A stretch of 64,000 bases of DNA, taken from the NCBI RefSeq assembly GCF_021018895.1, contig NC_079376.1, positions 17,230,001 to 17,294,000 on the forward strand. The letters run 5' to 3'. Shown piece by piece: positions 27,201-39,396 of this stretch. Source of the stretch: Seriola aureovittata (Eukaryota; Chordata; Actinopteri; Carangiformes; Carangidae). Below the pieces are notes generated by a model that saw only the letters and a list, made by a program, of their open reading frames with translations, ran no database searches and was not told the DNA's origin. Within the stretch, counting starts at the first letter, position 1. Every line of letters begins with the position of its first letter. The position numbers and the translations under genes are program-made.

Positions 27201-30200
27201 TCAGTGGCTTGTTTGTGACTAAGCTTGCTGCATAGCTTTCCTCACATCTACTTCAAAGATTATCCAATAAAAATCGATTGAGTGTCAAGATTTGATTGAA
27301 TGGATTTTTGCATACAAATCCAAAAGAGTGGAGCAAGAAGAAGTCATCTCTTCATCATAGCGCTTTCCCGTAACATAATTCCCTCAACAACAGCTACTGT
27401 GAAAGGTTGGACAAAGCTTGGCCTTTAGCTTAAGTGCGGACTGTGGTAAACAGCCTATCACAATCAATACAGTGCAGTGCCAGAATTGGCAAGACAGACA
27501 CCAAAGCAACTCAGCAAGCCTGTGCCTATTCTGTCAACACCCAAAATCAAAGCCGCTCTCCCTTGAGTGATCTGTCCAAACAATTAAAATGGAACCTCTT
27601 TGTACCATCACACTTAACATGTCAGACAGAAAAATGAAAGGAGCCTCGTGTATTGGAGCTGCATGCCGTGACGCCTCCTGTGACAAGCCCCATGGAGAGA
27701 GCGGCACACCACAGGAATGACGGCACTGTTCAAATTTTAAATATGTTTTGACACAAAATCAAAAGTTGCTCACCATTATGGGGGAGAGATTCCCCGTTTT
27801 CTGTGTGATCACTTATTAGACCCCTAGGTGAACGAGGCAGAAATACTGACACCTGAATATTCTCTGCGCTTTCTTTGACATTTTTTTTTTTTTTTTAGCA
27901 GATCTGGGAATCATTTCACATTGTGAGATATCATTTCATAGTAAGATTGAAGCTCTGATCTCTCCACATCTGAGGCTCACGAAAAGCCACCAGTGATCAA
28001 TGAGGATTCCTGAGTGAGTTGCTGGGTTTTATCTGCCTCACATTCTCCCTTCTGGTGTCCAAAGCTAGGTTTGCTGCTGTTCCATTTCTGATTGTAGTGG
28101 TATAGAAGATTTGACAGCTTTTCTGTTGCAGCTCCGACAGCGAATGTTGGGCTATTTCTAACAATCCTGAAAATATACTGAACTAGAATTACCAGGATTT
28201 TTCTGTCTGTTTGAAAGCTGATTGGTTTGATTAATTTGATCCCCGAAGCACTGACTAATCAGCCAAACAATCCCATCAATCAAAATAGCTGCCATCTGAC
28301 ATCTTTTTGTCATTCAACAATGGCGTTATGTGGATAATAATACATTTTCCTTTCACATTAATAAGCTTGAGTGGCTTTAAACATAATGGAAAGCAAGAAT
28401 ATTTCATGGGCTTTCACTGTACTCTATACATAATTCTGAAGATGAAATTCCTAATCTTCTACCAAACAGGGGAGAGGTTTTTAAAGCAAGACCCCAATTA
28501 TACCCAGCCACAAATTAGCATGTTTAATGCAGCAAAATGTTTTAATAAAGAATAAAAGCAAGGCAGTAGAAAACAAAAGCCAACTGGGTAATAAGATTAT
28601 CTCTGCCAGGCGCCCAGTGCACATCATTGTAGTTCACACAAATGGAAGAGATTATAAGTCACATTCAAAACAGCCTAATCCGTGAAAGACTCCCGATATG
28701 ATTACTTTCTATTACATTTGGTGACTGAGAGCGATGGATTTATCTGGAATCCTGAGGAGTCTTTAAAGTACAGTTGGACATAAAGGCAAAGAGCCAGTTG
28801 AAGATTAGTTGAATCCATCTGTGATAAGCTTCAGCAGTTTGGCCACAAACAGAGATAAACACAAATCTGAAGACCAGATGATGTAATACACATTCGACAG
28901 CTATAGATTATCCCTGCAGATCAGAAATTTACATAATGTATCAAAGGCGTTATCGCTTTCCAAAATACGCAAATAGATTATTTACTCACGTCTGTCAAGA
29001 AACTGTAAGATTTTCAAGTTTTTAGTCACTACAGATCTGACTCAATGCCACCCCTCCTGCTGTATAGTGTTTACAGAGTTCTTAGTCATTGTTGTAGGTG
29101 CCGCGTCCCATCTCTCTTGGGCCGATTACAGCCTCCGTCATCCCTGACCTCCTCTTAGTTCCTGACAAGGTCAAACATCTCCCATTAGGGAAAACTAGGC
29201 CTCGCCTTTTGCCAGAGAAGTATCCAAGTCGTACATCGTGAAGGTCAGGGGCTGCATAATGAACTGGAAAATGTCACTTATATTACTCCCCATTTAAATA
29301 GCGGATTTTCCGGCACCAGGAACAAGGGTGATATTTACTCTTTTCCTGCGCAGGCCCGGAGCGAAGAGTCCTCTTAATCCAGCTTGGGGTGTGAAATTGA
29401 GTCGTATGTGTGAGGGAATGTGATTTCCTGGTTCCAGAGATGAGTGAGTATGCTATGCTATACTACACTACAACCAAGTGTTCTTCACCAGGGGAAAGAC
29501 ATGTGGAGAAAAACTGTAATACCTTTGTCCCTGTGCATTAGTGGCACCCACAGTTTTCAACAGACAGTCCTAAGCATCACACCTTGGATGCTAAAATACA
29601 GAAACGATAACAGTGAACATAAGAGGGAAAACAACAGCTAAATAAGATAATAAATGCATGATTGATATTATTCTAATGCCAAAATATATGCCCACTGAAG
29701 TGACGGAGCAATTACTAATTATTAGTCTGATTATTCACATTTCCCAGCACATTCACACACCGACAGGAATGTCAATGGCTGCATAAATTAGCGTGAGAAT
29801 AAAACAGGAGAGGCGACAGTGCTGAGATGACAAAAGGGCATCCAAAGGAGAATGTTAATAATGATTCCTCTAAAACAATTTCCATTAATTTTCAGCCATC
29901 TCGCCAGGGAGTAATATCTACATGCCCGAGGCAGGTTTAAATTGCATAGTCTGTCTGAAAAGGAGACGAAGACTCCCCAGTGTCCAGCTGCTCTCATCAG
30001 AAAAGGAAGACTTGAGGAACACCCAGGAGACAGCACCACAATAGTGGCAGCTAAGCTATTAGCACAGCGTCAAAACCAGGAGAGAGGCTTACTGGATACT
30101 CATTGTTTTGAATGATGCTGTGTAACAACACACATGAGAGACATGTTCACGCCAAAGCTGGATTTCCTGGATTTTTCTTCACTTGATGTTGAGACACGCA

Positions 30201-31739
30201 ACCTCAGGTGGACAGTGCTGCCAGATTGTAGCTCTATCTGTGCTGCCCTCTGCACAGCTAACAGGCAAAGTCAAAGGTAGGACGTGAATAATACGATCAT
30301 TTCATATTCTGACTCCCTGCCAGGGAATGTGTCACTTGGACACCGGGTCACATACCCAGTCAGCATGTGAAGGCAAAGTTGGGGCCGCCAACTTCGCCGA
30401 GAGGAGAGGGAAGGCAGCCAGCTAATGTCACACATACCACCATCAGGGATCCTCTCCATCGCCCCTAAAGTTATTCTGTGGCCGAGCTGGCATCTCGTCT
30501 CTCTTCACGGCCAATGTGAGCCCGCTTTGCTCAGTGACACCGGGCACGTCTCCTGGGTATGGGCACACCTGGCAGACTGTCAGCGGGCACAGGTTTTAAG
30601 AGAGGGCAAAGAGGGTAAGGCAGGGAGGGGCTGGAGCTCTGGGATATCTTTAGGCCAGAGGTGACAGTGTGTAATAAACACACTACGGCGCTTTGCAGAG
30701 CAAGTCAGCTGACTCCACTCGCCTTCTGACTAAGTTTTAAGACTAATATAGATTTTGACAGAAGCTGCAAGTACTTTATATTTTCATGTCATAAATCCAG
30801 TATTTTCTCTATCAGACTCTGAAACATTTAATAAGTATTATTGGCTGATAGTATCTTGATGCAGATATATCAGCATTGCCACATATATTGTCTGGTAAAT
30901 AATAAGAAAATTCAGAACAGAAATACAATAGATCAGATTTTTCAATACATAACTTGGAACATAATTCGTTAAAACCCTAATTTGAGGGATCCTTATCCCT
31001 TAAAATATTATGTTTATATTAATTTATGTTACAAAATGAATATCAGCCAAAATATCTTAAATATTGACATCAGTTGCAGCCTCAAAAAACCTATATGGGT
31101 TTGGTTGTAATCATGAGCTACTCCCACCTAAAATTTAAAAACAATTCAGTAATATTAAGAGAAATGCGTTCTTGCTCTGTCAAATAAGCTGAGTCCATCC
31201 TATCTGTTATAAAGATACCCGTTATAAAGACAAAATTCAAAGTTTTCTGTCCACATCAATGTGAATTATATTCACATAATTAAACACCTTGATTTATAGG
31301 TGAAAAATCTACATTCTGAGTGTTCCTCTGTTGGTCATGGCTAAAAATATAGGTCTGCTGTAAACACTAATAAAAAAAGACATTAACTCGGGTTTTTCTA
31401 ATTTTACTCCTTGTATGTACTCCTTGTACTGTCAATCAATTTGACAGCAATACAAACCTCTAATCTTGTATTTAGTTTTTAATAGTAGGGAGGTGACTAT
31501 TTTGTTTACATTTGGATCAATTGTCCAAAAAAAGCAACATACTGATATTACCTGACTCTCCATAATGTACAGTATTTGTCAGCTATAAAAAGTTGCAAGG
31601 GAAATACAAAACCACCAACAGCACCACGCACATATAGTATCTCCTGCCGCAGTCAGTCACTCAAGAACATATAATGAAAACAAAGTTTCCTCCCAATGAA
31701 ACTTTTCTAATATCCTGTCCCTCGCCTGCTTCTCTAAGA

Positions 31740-31970
31740 GGTTGGATGTCTCATTTGCAAGTGAGGGCCAGGAGAAGAGACGGCTGCCCACCAGCCTGTC
31801 CGTCAGAGGAGCTCACTGGGGAGAGCGTGTGCGCGAGCTTGACAGAGTGTGTGTTGATTAATATCAGGAGGGCAGGGCAGAGCTCGGGCTGCGGCTGTCG
31901 GTGAGAGCGAGAGAGGACAGTTCTTCTCGCTGCCGCCCAGGGAGAAGTCTGCTGGCGGAGGGGGTAATGA
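31740..31970. promoter_or_regulatory. GC/CpG-richer patch in intergenic DNA
   Basis: CpG dinucleotides cluster here (GTGTGCGCGAGC, GCTGCGGCTGTCGG, GCTGGCGGAG) against an AT-rich background. The patch could be an unassigned promoter or enhancer. No supported exon is attached to it. Confidence 0.2.
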
Positions 31971-32060
31971 GCCAGAAACAGGCTGAGAGGAGAGAGAAGA
32001 AGGCTGAGAGAAGAGGAGTGGAGGAGGCACAAGGACAGGCCACACTCTACCCGCCACCTC

Positions 32061-32078
32061 ACACACACACACACACAC
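32061..32078. repeat. (CA)n microsatellite
   Basis: Short perfect CA tract between two pyrimidine-rich stretches. Confidence 0.9.
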
Positions 32079-34419
32079 CCTTCACTCAATCTCTCTGCCT
32101 CCCTTACCCTGCCATCTCTCTCTTACCCACAGTAAGCCAAGCACCATCAAGGTTCCCCTGGATTTTTTTTTTCTTTCACCATTTAACACTCATTCCCTAC
32201 TTCCTTCTGTCTGCTCCGCTCTACATCACACTCTAACTCGAAAAATACATTTGTATATGCTTGCAAGCACAGAGTCACAGGTTACCTACACACATGTCCT
32301 TGTATTACTATTCATATGGGGGACTTTCCATTGTGTAAGGTTACATGTACACTACTCTCACTTCACTACACCAAATTACTGTGAATAAGATAGCAATTAA
32401 TGAAGGTTACTTAGTTTAAAACAATTACATTTCACAAATAACACAATATTGTTTTTAAAAGGATGTACTGCCATTTTGGAAGATGAGTCAGAAAAGCAGA
32501 TAACACCTTTGTATACTTAATATAGTAGATTTGGGATGTGTTTAGCCTAGCTTAGCACAAAGACTGGAAATTAGCCTTCATTGAAGTACAGCATTATCAG
32601 AACTGTTTTACTTGCATGTTGTATCTTGTTAGCTCGCAAGCTAATACATCAATTGTCATAAACAATTAAACAGGACCACAAATAAGACAGGAAAAATGTC
32701 ACAATCAGAGCGCTGCTCGCGCTGCATACTTCTGTCCGAACCACAGAGAGCAGTAACTGAGCCCGACCCGAACCCCACATTCTGTTTGACTCTGAAGACG
32801 CAGTCTGCATCGAAACGTTAGTCATTGCACCTGATCATTACATTGTTGAAGTGAATCTTGTGCTCTGGTATCTTACTTGTTTGATCAGTCGTTCAGAAGT
32901 GAGTCATTGAACTCTTTGAGACGTTCTGTTTTTTATGTCCAAACCTGACAAGAGCCGAATATGGTTCATGTAAGCTGAAGCACTGAATTTCTGTTAACCT
33001 ATACCATGGTCAAAGCTTGCCTGTTTACCCTGATTACACATGTAGGCTCCTTGTAAATGACAACGGCATTGCTTTATATAGGCTATGAAGATTGTTTTAA
33101 CACACATACATTATGCACGTCACCGGCAGTTCTTCACACATACAATATGCTACATTGGCACTCATGCTTTGAACACTAACAGCACCTGTGGTTAGCCGTG
33201 ACTTCACCCGACCCAAACTCGAACATTTCTAAATTTCTGTCTGAGCCCAGTCTGACCCATGAGGTCCCAACTTGGGTCAGGTATTCAGCCTCTATTATAG
33301 GCTGTAGTATTTGCTGTATTATTGTAGGGGTTACTACATCTAATTACTAAGAGTTAAAAAAAAATCAAACTGAAAGCTCCTCTGATCAATATTGTTATAT
33401 TATCTAGGTGAAATGGGTGTCTTGTAGTAACAAACCCACATAGTATTATCACCAGACTGCAGGGTTTCAGCATCTTTCAGGCCATTGTCCTGCAACTTTA
33501 TGTTTTGGTTCAGTCTGACTTCTCTCATCAGTTTCATTTCAAATGGTGGAGACTAAGACAGGGCTAAAAGAAGAGAGAATATTGGACTTACATTTTCCAG
33601 CTCTAATGCTAATGTTGCTGGAAGTGTAGCTAAGTAGGCAACTGTTTGTCCACACATTCTCCACAGCTTTATAATGTGATAATATTTCATTATTTTGATC
33701 ACAGTTTGTTCCACAGGCCCCAAGTGGCCAAAAAATCAATTAATGCAATTTAATTTTTAGCTAAATGTAACCCAAATCCAGATCCTAACCCAAGTGTGGT
33801 CTCTTCAAATTACAATGGTTCACTCCTTAGATCAAAAACTAAAACAAGTGCAAGCACTCTGTTATTCAAAAATGTCTTCTTAAATGCATAATTCCATATT
33901 GTGGCTACCACTCTCTCTACCACTCAGTCCTGAAACAGGTGCAGTAGTTCACCATCATGTGAAAAAAAATGTTTCGAGGCCCTGTAAATCTCTCTGACTA
34001 CACCAGCACTCAGACAACACTCATAACAGCAATGGCCCCAGAGCAGTAAGCCATAAAAAAGACACAGCCACAGGAAAAATGGGGCAGCATGTGCCTTTTC
34101 ACAGTGGCCAGAGGGCGACGAGGTAAACAAGAGGCCATGGGTGGGGACTAAGAATGGACACCTCAGTGTTACGATGGGGTTGTGGTGTCGGGGGCTAGTC
34201 GTGCTGTCTGAGAATATTACCCTCTGGATAAATTTGTATTTTTGTAGAGCGTTGGCCACTGAGCTGTGTGCTTTCTGGATGGAGGATTGGGCCATGTGGG
34301 GACTATCTGCTGAGAGAGGATGCATGCACTGAGACTCATGAGAGAGAGCTGGGCACTAAGGGGGGGGTGGTGGGGGGGCAGGAAATAACATGAGCAATTT
34401 CATAAATGGAAGGGAGAGG

Positions 34420-34660
34420 CTGTGACTTCCTAAATCGTCTGTGAAAGACAGAGGAAGGGAGCGGCGAGGCGGGGGAGATGGTGAGTGAAGGGGACGACAG
34501 GGAGAGAGATGGAGGGAGGCAAGAGGGAGCGTGACGCAAAGTGTGAAAGAGAAAGAAGAGAGAGGAGTGAAGAGCCGGGGCTTGGTGGTAAATGGATGTA
34601 ACTGGGTGAGAGAGGAAGGGGCAAAGTGAGAAAGAGAGAGGCTGCAGAGATGAAAAGATG
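34420..34660. repeat. purine-rich (GA/GGA) low-complexity tract
   Basis: About 240 bases dominated by GAGAGG, GGAGGG and AGAAAG words on the plus strand. The Ser/Pro/Leu-rich frames on the minus strand (34336-34694) are a consequence of this composition. Confidence 0.85.
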
Positions 34661-36459
34661 AAGAGGGCAGATTTCCCACCAGCTGCAGGAGCACCTCTAT
34701 TACCCTTTCCCTCTCTCTCTCTGCCTTTCGTCCCCTCCTCTATCTCTGTGTCCTATCAGCCTCAGTGTGGCATCCTCTCACATCAGATTAGCTCCAGCCC
34801 TGAGAGATGGTTCAAACTCCTCTGTCAAAGTTATTTAAAACACATCTGATGCTGAGGCCACGCTCCGTTCTGCTCCCTCCCACCATCTTTCTTTCTCTCT
34901 GTTCGTCCTTGTCATGGCCCAAACTTAGGCTGAAGCTGGAGATCCAGCCTCAGCAGCTCAGCTGGGATGCACATCTCCCCATGGCGTCGAAAGTCACTAT
35001 CAATCAAACATGAGGGTGCGGGGGAGGACCTAGGTGTGGCAGGAGGCAGGAAGGAAGGGAGACTGCAGGAGACTTGCATAAATCACCAGCCAGGGGAAAG
35101 ATGTCAGAGATAAACATGACCTGGATATTAACATTCATATTTCTTCTTTGAGCGCAGATCCAAGAAAATGGCCCTACAGAGGAACCGCCATTTAAAACTT
35201 GATTGTTTTCTTGTCAGCAAGACAAGTTACTTTGACCAAGAGCATAACAGCGTGCTTGGTATCCTCTTTTTACGATTTTTTTTTTTTTTATTCCTACAAA
35301 TCAATAAAAACATGTTAGGTGAGAGTGGAGCACTGCAATCCAATACAACAGTTAAGAGAGGCCTGGCTTTATAGAGGCATGACTGTGCATTGACCAGCAC
35401 ACTATGGATGACTCTTGTGAGTGAGAGGAACAGATCACGCCATGAGCCACTGTGTCATGGCTTCATCCCTCCTGATGAGAAAGGCCAGTTCCGTGTGGCA
35501 CGGCACTGCCCGGCGCAGCCCATTTTCTGACAGAGACGGCTGTTTGAGCTCTCCAGTCATGGTCTCTGTGATGAATGGCCTCCACTGCCGGGGAAAGAAA
35601 GGAAAAGGGGGCCTGGGAGCCCTCCGAGGATCAATACGTACGCACAGGAGGACCTGCTTCGCATGTTAAAAACCCTGATCCAGCCCCAGCCCCCCTGCCC
35701 GCTCGCTCCGCTGTCTCCTGCATCACTGACGGACAAGCCTCTGGGAGCGAGTGGGCGGGGAAGTGGTTCTGAGGAGGGAGGACTTCAGTGTGTGTATGTG
35801 TGGGTGCATGTGTATCTACATGAAGTGTGTCAGCAGGTTTCTAGAGGGGCTGGCATGTCAGCAAACTCAAGGTCGACATGGCACACACAAGCGCAAGACG
35901 CACAGTCGCACACAGACACACACGCTCACACAACTCTGTAAATCCACCCACTGTTGATGCTCTGAAAGGGGCCACACTGTGACATGGTAATTCAGAGGTG
36001 TCTAAGGCGATGGATATCCTATTAATGAGCCCAAAACAATGACTAGACTAATGAGCTTATAATGGGAATATTGAATGCATGGGAATGGGATTGGGCCTTG
36101 CGTGAGCCAAGAAGGGGGACCATTGAATGAGAGCCAATGCACAAGGGCTAGAGGGCTAGAAGCTTGAGACGAATACAAACTGCAAAGGGCGTAGCAGGGG
36201 CTGTAGGAGTAGGGCTGTGTGGTGGGGTGCACAGTCAACCCAAATCAATACACCCCTACCCGCCTCGCCTCGTTGGGTTTGTGATATACGAGAACAGGCA
36301 GCTTCTCTGAGCATAAATAAAACATGAAAATGCAACAAATTATCAGGCCGAATGGACAGAGATCTATTTACTCAGTAATGCTGTATTTTTTATTTGTCAG
36401 ATCAGACTGGGGTAGGAGGGACTGATTGTTACCCTGCATCCAATTTGAGTCGACCAAGT

Positions 36460-36780
36460 GCTGAGATGTGATTCAGCCTCTGTTTGTGAATTAATGAATT
36501 AATCAAAGACTGGTTGGTCGGGGAGAGGGACGAGAAGCGAACCAGGCAAATGAGTGTACGGCAAGCTGTGACGGGCTAATAGCTGGAAAAGGAATTACAG
36601 TCCAATTGCTCTGTCTTATTCTGGCCCTAATGCTGCCGAGGCCTTTTGCTGCAGCCCCTCCGTGTGATTTGATTCCATTTGGAGAGCCTTATTTTCCTCT
36701 TGATCTCACACATTAAGGACCTTGCTATTCACCAGAGCAGAAAAAAGGGGGAGGACAGTCAGAGCAATGAAATGGATTAG
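36460..36780. promoter_or_regulatory. candidate conserved non-coding element
   Basis: Non-repetitive sequence with clustered homeodomain-like cores (GAATTAATGAATTAAT, GGCTAATAGC, GGAATTACAG, CCAATTG). It has no open frame of note. The call rests on motif texture only. Confidence 0.2.
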
Positions 36781-37267
36781 CACACAGCTGTTGAGACCGG
36801 GCAGGTCAATGTTTTAAATCTCTGGCCCTGTCCGCTTAAATCTGCTGGCCTGTACTTCACAGACACTCATGGATCTAAAAGGGATGAATAGCTCTGAGCA
36901 AGATGGTTGAGAATGAAAAAAACCTCTGGTCTTGGAAAGGGTGAGGTGGTGGCCTTGTAAAATAGGCCTTTAGTTGCCAAGTAAGATAATCCTTCGAAGT
37001 GGTTTAAAAACAACAGAGGCCACATGGAAAAGATCCTAATGTGGAACAGCTGACTGGTCCCTCCGCCTTGACCATAAAAGATCTCAAAAGATGATCTTGC
37101 TAAACTGAAAGTGTTTAGTGCACAATAAAACACATATATTTAAAGAATGCTCAATTTCAAAATCCCTTTGGATCACTAAGAGGTTACAGGACTACCATCT
37201 TTCTGTCTTAAATTCCAAGTTATTACATCAGACGTAACGTTGACCTTCATTGGGCAGATGTCTCTGC

Positions 37268-37299
<32 letters not shown>

Positions 37300-37320
37300 T
37301 GTGTATGTGTGTGTGTGCGC
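37268..37320. repeat. imperfect (GT)n microsatellite
   Basis: GT tract interrupted by two AT units, ending GCGCGTG. Confidence 0.96.
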
Positions 37321-37629
37321 GTGATGCTGAGGTAAGGGATGGAACTTTACCAGCAGTGCGTGTCTGCCCAGAGCGCAGCCAGCCAATTATCCCTCTTAAT
37401 TATCTATTGACGAGATGGAATTGATGTTTTTGGAGCGCTGATTGGATAATCAGGAATGTTGGCCACAGTTATTCTCCTTGGCTGATCTCACTCATCTGTC
37501 CAATCTGGTCTCCTTGTTTGAGTAATCTGCTCAGCTGCACAACATATTCCTACTCAACAATAATTTATGATCACAGTCAAAGGCATGGGAGATGTTTTGT
37601 TTTGCTACTGAGGTTAGCATTATGTATAT

Positions 37630-38632
37630 TCACCAAGCACTTAATTCGGATCACCTGTACAATTGCTTATTTATGGTAGTTAGCCAATCATGTGGCAGCA
37701 GTGCAACACGTAATATAAGGACGGATCAGGAACTTCCGGAGATTTCAGAATGGAGAAAGATTGCGATCTTAGTGGCTTTGACCGTGGCATTATTGTTGGT
37801 GCCAGAGAGGCTGGTTTGAGTATTTTTGAAACTGCTCATCTCCTTGGATTTTCAGACACAACAGTCTCTACAGTTTACTCAGAATGGTGCGAAAAACATC
37901 CAGTGTGCAGTAGTTCTGTGGATGAAAACACCCTGTTGATGAGAGAGGTCAGAGGAGATTTGCCAGACTGGTTGGAGCTCACAGACAGGCCACGGTAACT
38001 CAGATAAACACTTTTCTAACTGTGGTGAGCAGGAAAATGTCTCAGAGTGCACAACATGTCCAACCTTTAGGCCGACGGGCTACAAAAGCAGAAGACCATT
38101 TTGGGTTCCACTCCTGTTCTCGGCTCAGCTCCTGTTTCGGTTTGGACAGGCAGATGGTAGGGTCAGAATTTGGCATCAACAGCATGAACCTATGGACCCA
38201 ACCTGCCTTATGTCAACACTGGTGGTGTACTGCTGTGGGAATGTTTTCTTGGCACACTTTGGATCCTTAATACAAATCAATCATTGCTTTAATGCCTCAG
38301 CCAATCTGAGTATTGTTGCTGACCATGTGCACTCAGTTTACAGTTTACCACCTTCTAATGGCAACTACCAGCATGACAATGCGCCATGTCACAAAGTCAC
38401 CTAAAGCAGGATTCATGAACATGACAATGACTTCAGTAAACTTCAGTGGGCTCCCCAGTCACCAGATCTGAATCCAGTAGAACACCTTTGGGATGTGGTA
38501 GGACAGGAGATTGGCAGCATGAATGTGCATCTGACAAATCTGCAGAAATGAAGTGATTCAACCGAGGCCGTTTTGAGTGAAGCGAGTCCTTACCCAGTAT
38601 TAGTATGGTGTACCTAATAAAGTGCTCAGAGA
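37630..38632 (+). mobile_element. degenerate Tc1/mariner-type DNA transposon
   Basis: The right end contains GTGTACCTAATAAAGTGC (about 38607-38624), the typical terminal sequence of a widespread fish Tc1 family. The left end, near 37637-37660, is a decayed inverted copy (GCACTTAATTCGGATCACC). Between them lies a transposase remnant on the plus strand. At about 1.0 kb it is shorter than an intact member because of an internal deletion in the catalytic region. Decay of both ends and of the reading frame shows it is an old, immobile copy. Confidence 0.88.
37750..38570 (+). pseudogene. Tc1-type transposase remnant
   Basis: The first frame (37750-37998) reads DLSGFDRGIIVGAREAGLSI and continues with a helix-turn-helix segment (TAHLLGFSDTTVSTVYSEW), as in the DNA-binding domain of Tc1 transposases. 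After a stop and frameshifts the core resumes in another frame at 38192: LSIVADHV and HDNAPCHK (catalytic second Asp at 38375-38377), then a premature TAA at 38402-38404. SPDLNPVEHLWDVV follows in a further frame, with the catalytic Glu at 38480-38482. The segment that should carry the first catalytic Asp (a WSDES-like motif) is missing near 38120-38150. The gene is dead. Confidence 0.88.
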
Positions 38633-39368
38633 GCGTATGTTCCACTGTGCGTGGGTTTAGTTAAAGACATCACAAGGCTTTTCTCACAATGGACCAATGT
38701 TTTCAGGAGCACGAATGGCGACCTTTTCCATTCTGTTCCATTCATTAACCTCCACCTTTATCTGCAGACAGGCCAATGCTTCTTATGGGGCTCCATTTCC
38801 AAAACAGTCTGATTCCGAACAAAAGAACTTAGCTGCATTAATTTCTGCCCCCTCTCTCTTTTCACATCAGCAGCCTATTTTCTTTAAACTCTCTTGGAGA
38901 TCGAGCTGGCACAGTACCAGGCAGGCAACGGGAACAGCAGAGCGCAAGACTAGAGTGACACTGATTGTGCCTCCTCTAATTAAACCCTACCTGACCCCGG
39001 TGTTGGGACATCATTAGTTCTCCCTCATAATCATCACACAGCAGCAATTACATTCTGTTTGGCCCCATTTGCATTTCACAAGATTTCCCTGAACAATCAA
39101 AGACAGATTGGGAAAAGAGGAAGAAGCCAAATAAAGCATGGAAGTCCTAAAAAAGAAAGCAGCTAGATTCAATTTCACAACAGCATGCTGCAATGGTTTG
39201 TTGCAAAGAAAGAATGTCTTTTTGCAAAATATCATGGGACTATCAAGATTAAAGGTTAAACATGTTGAGTCTCAGTGGCCAGGATTGTAGTCTGGGACCA
39301 CTTTCCCATACAGCATTAATGCTATCCTGATGTTCTCTGTAGGGACAGGAAGGTACGCCCCTTCTTGA

Positions 39369-39396
39369 CAAAAAATAAATAAATAAATAAAAAAAA
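39369..39396. repeat. (AAAT)n tetranucleotide repeat
   Basis: Four AAAT units flanked by A runs. Confidence 0.9.

Larger units (their letters stand above)
21131..37629. other. intergenic region between arid1b promoter and first Tc1 remnant
   Basis: No gene was recognised. The region holds microsatellites at 23.3-24.3 kb and about 37.3 kb, a GC-richer patch at 31.74-31.97 kb, a purine-rich tract at 34.42-34.66 kb, and AT-rich non-repetitive stretches (for example 25.7-26.3, 28.2-29.3 and 36.4-36.8 kb) that resemble enhancer-bearing gene-flanking DNA. Open frames here are short, conflict on both strands, and carry no recognisable domains. Confidence 0.6.
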
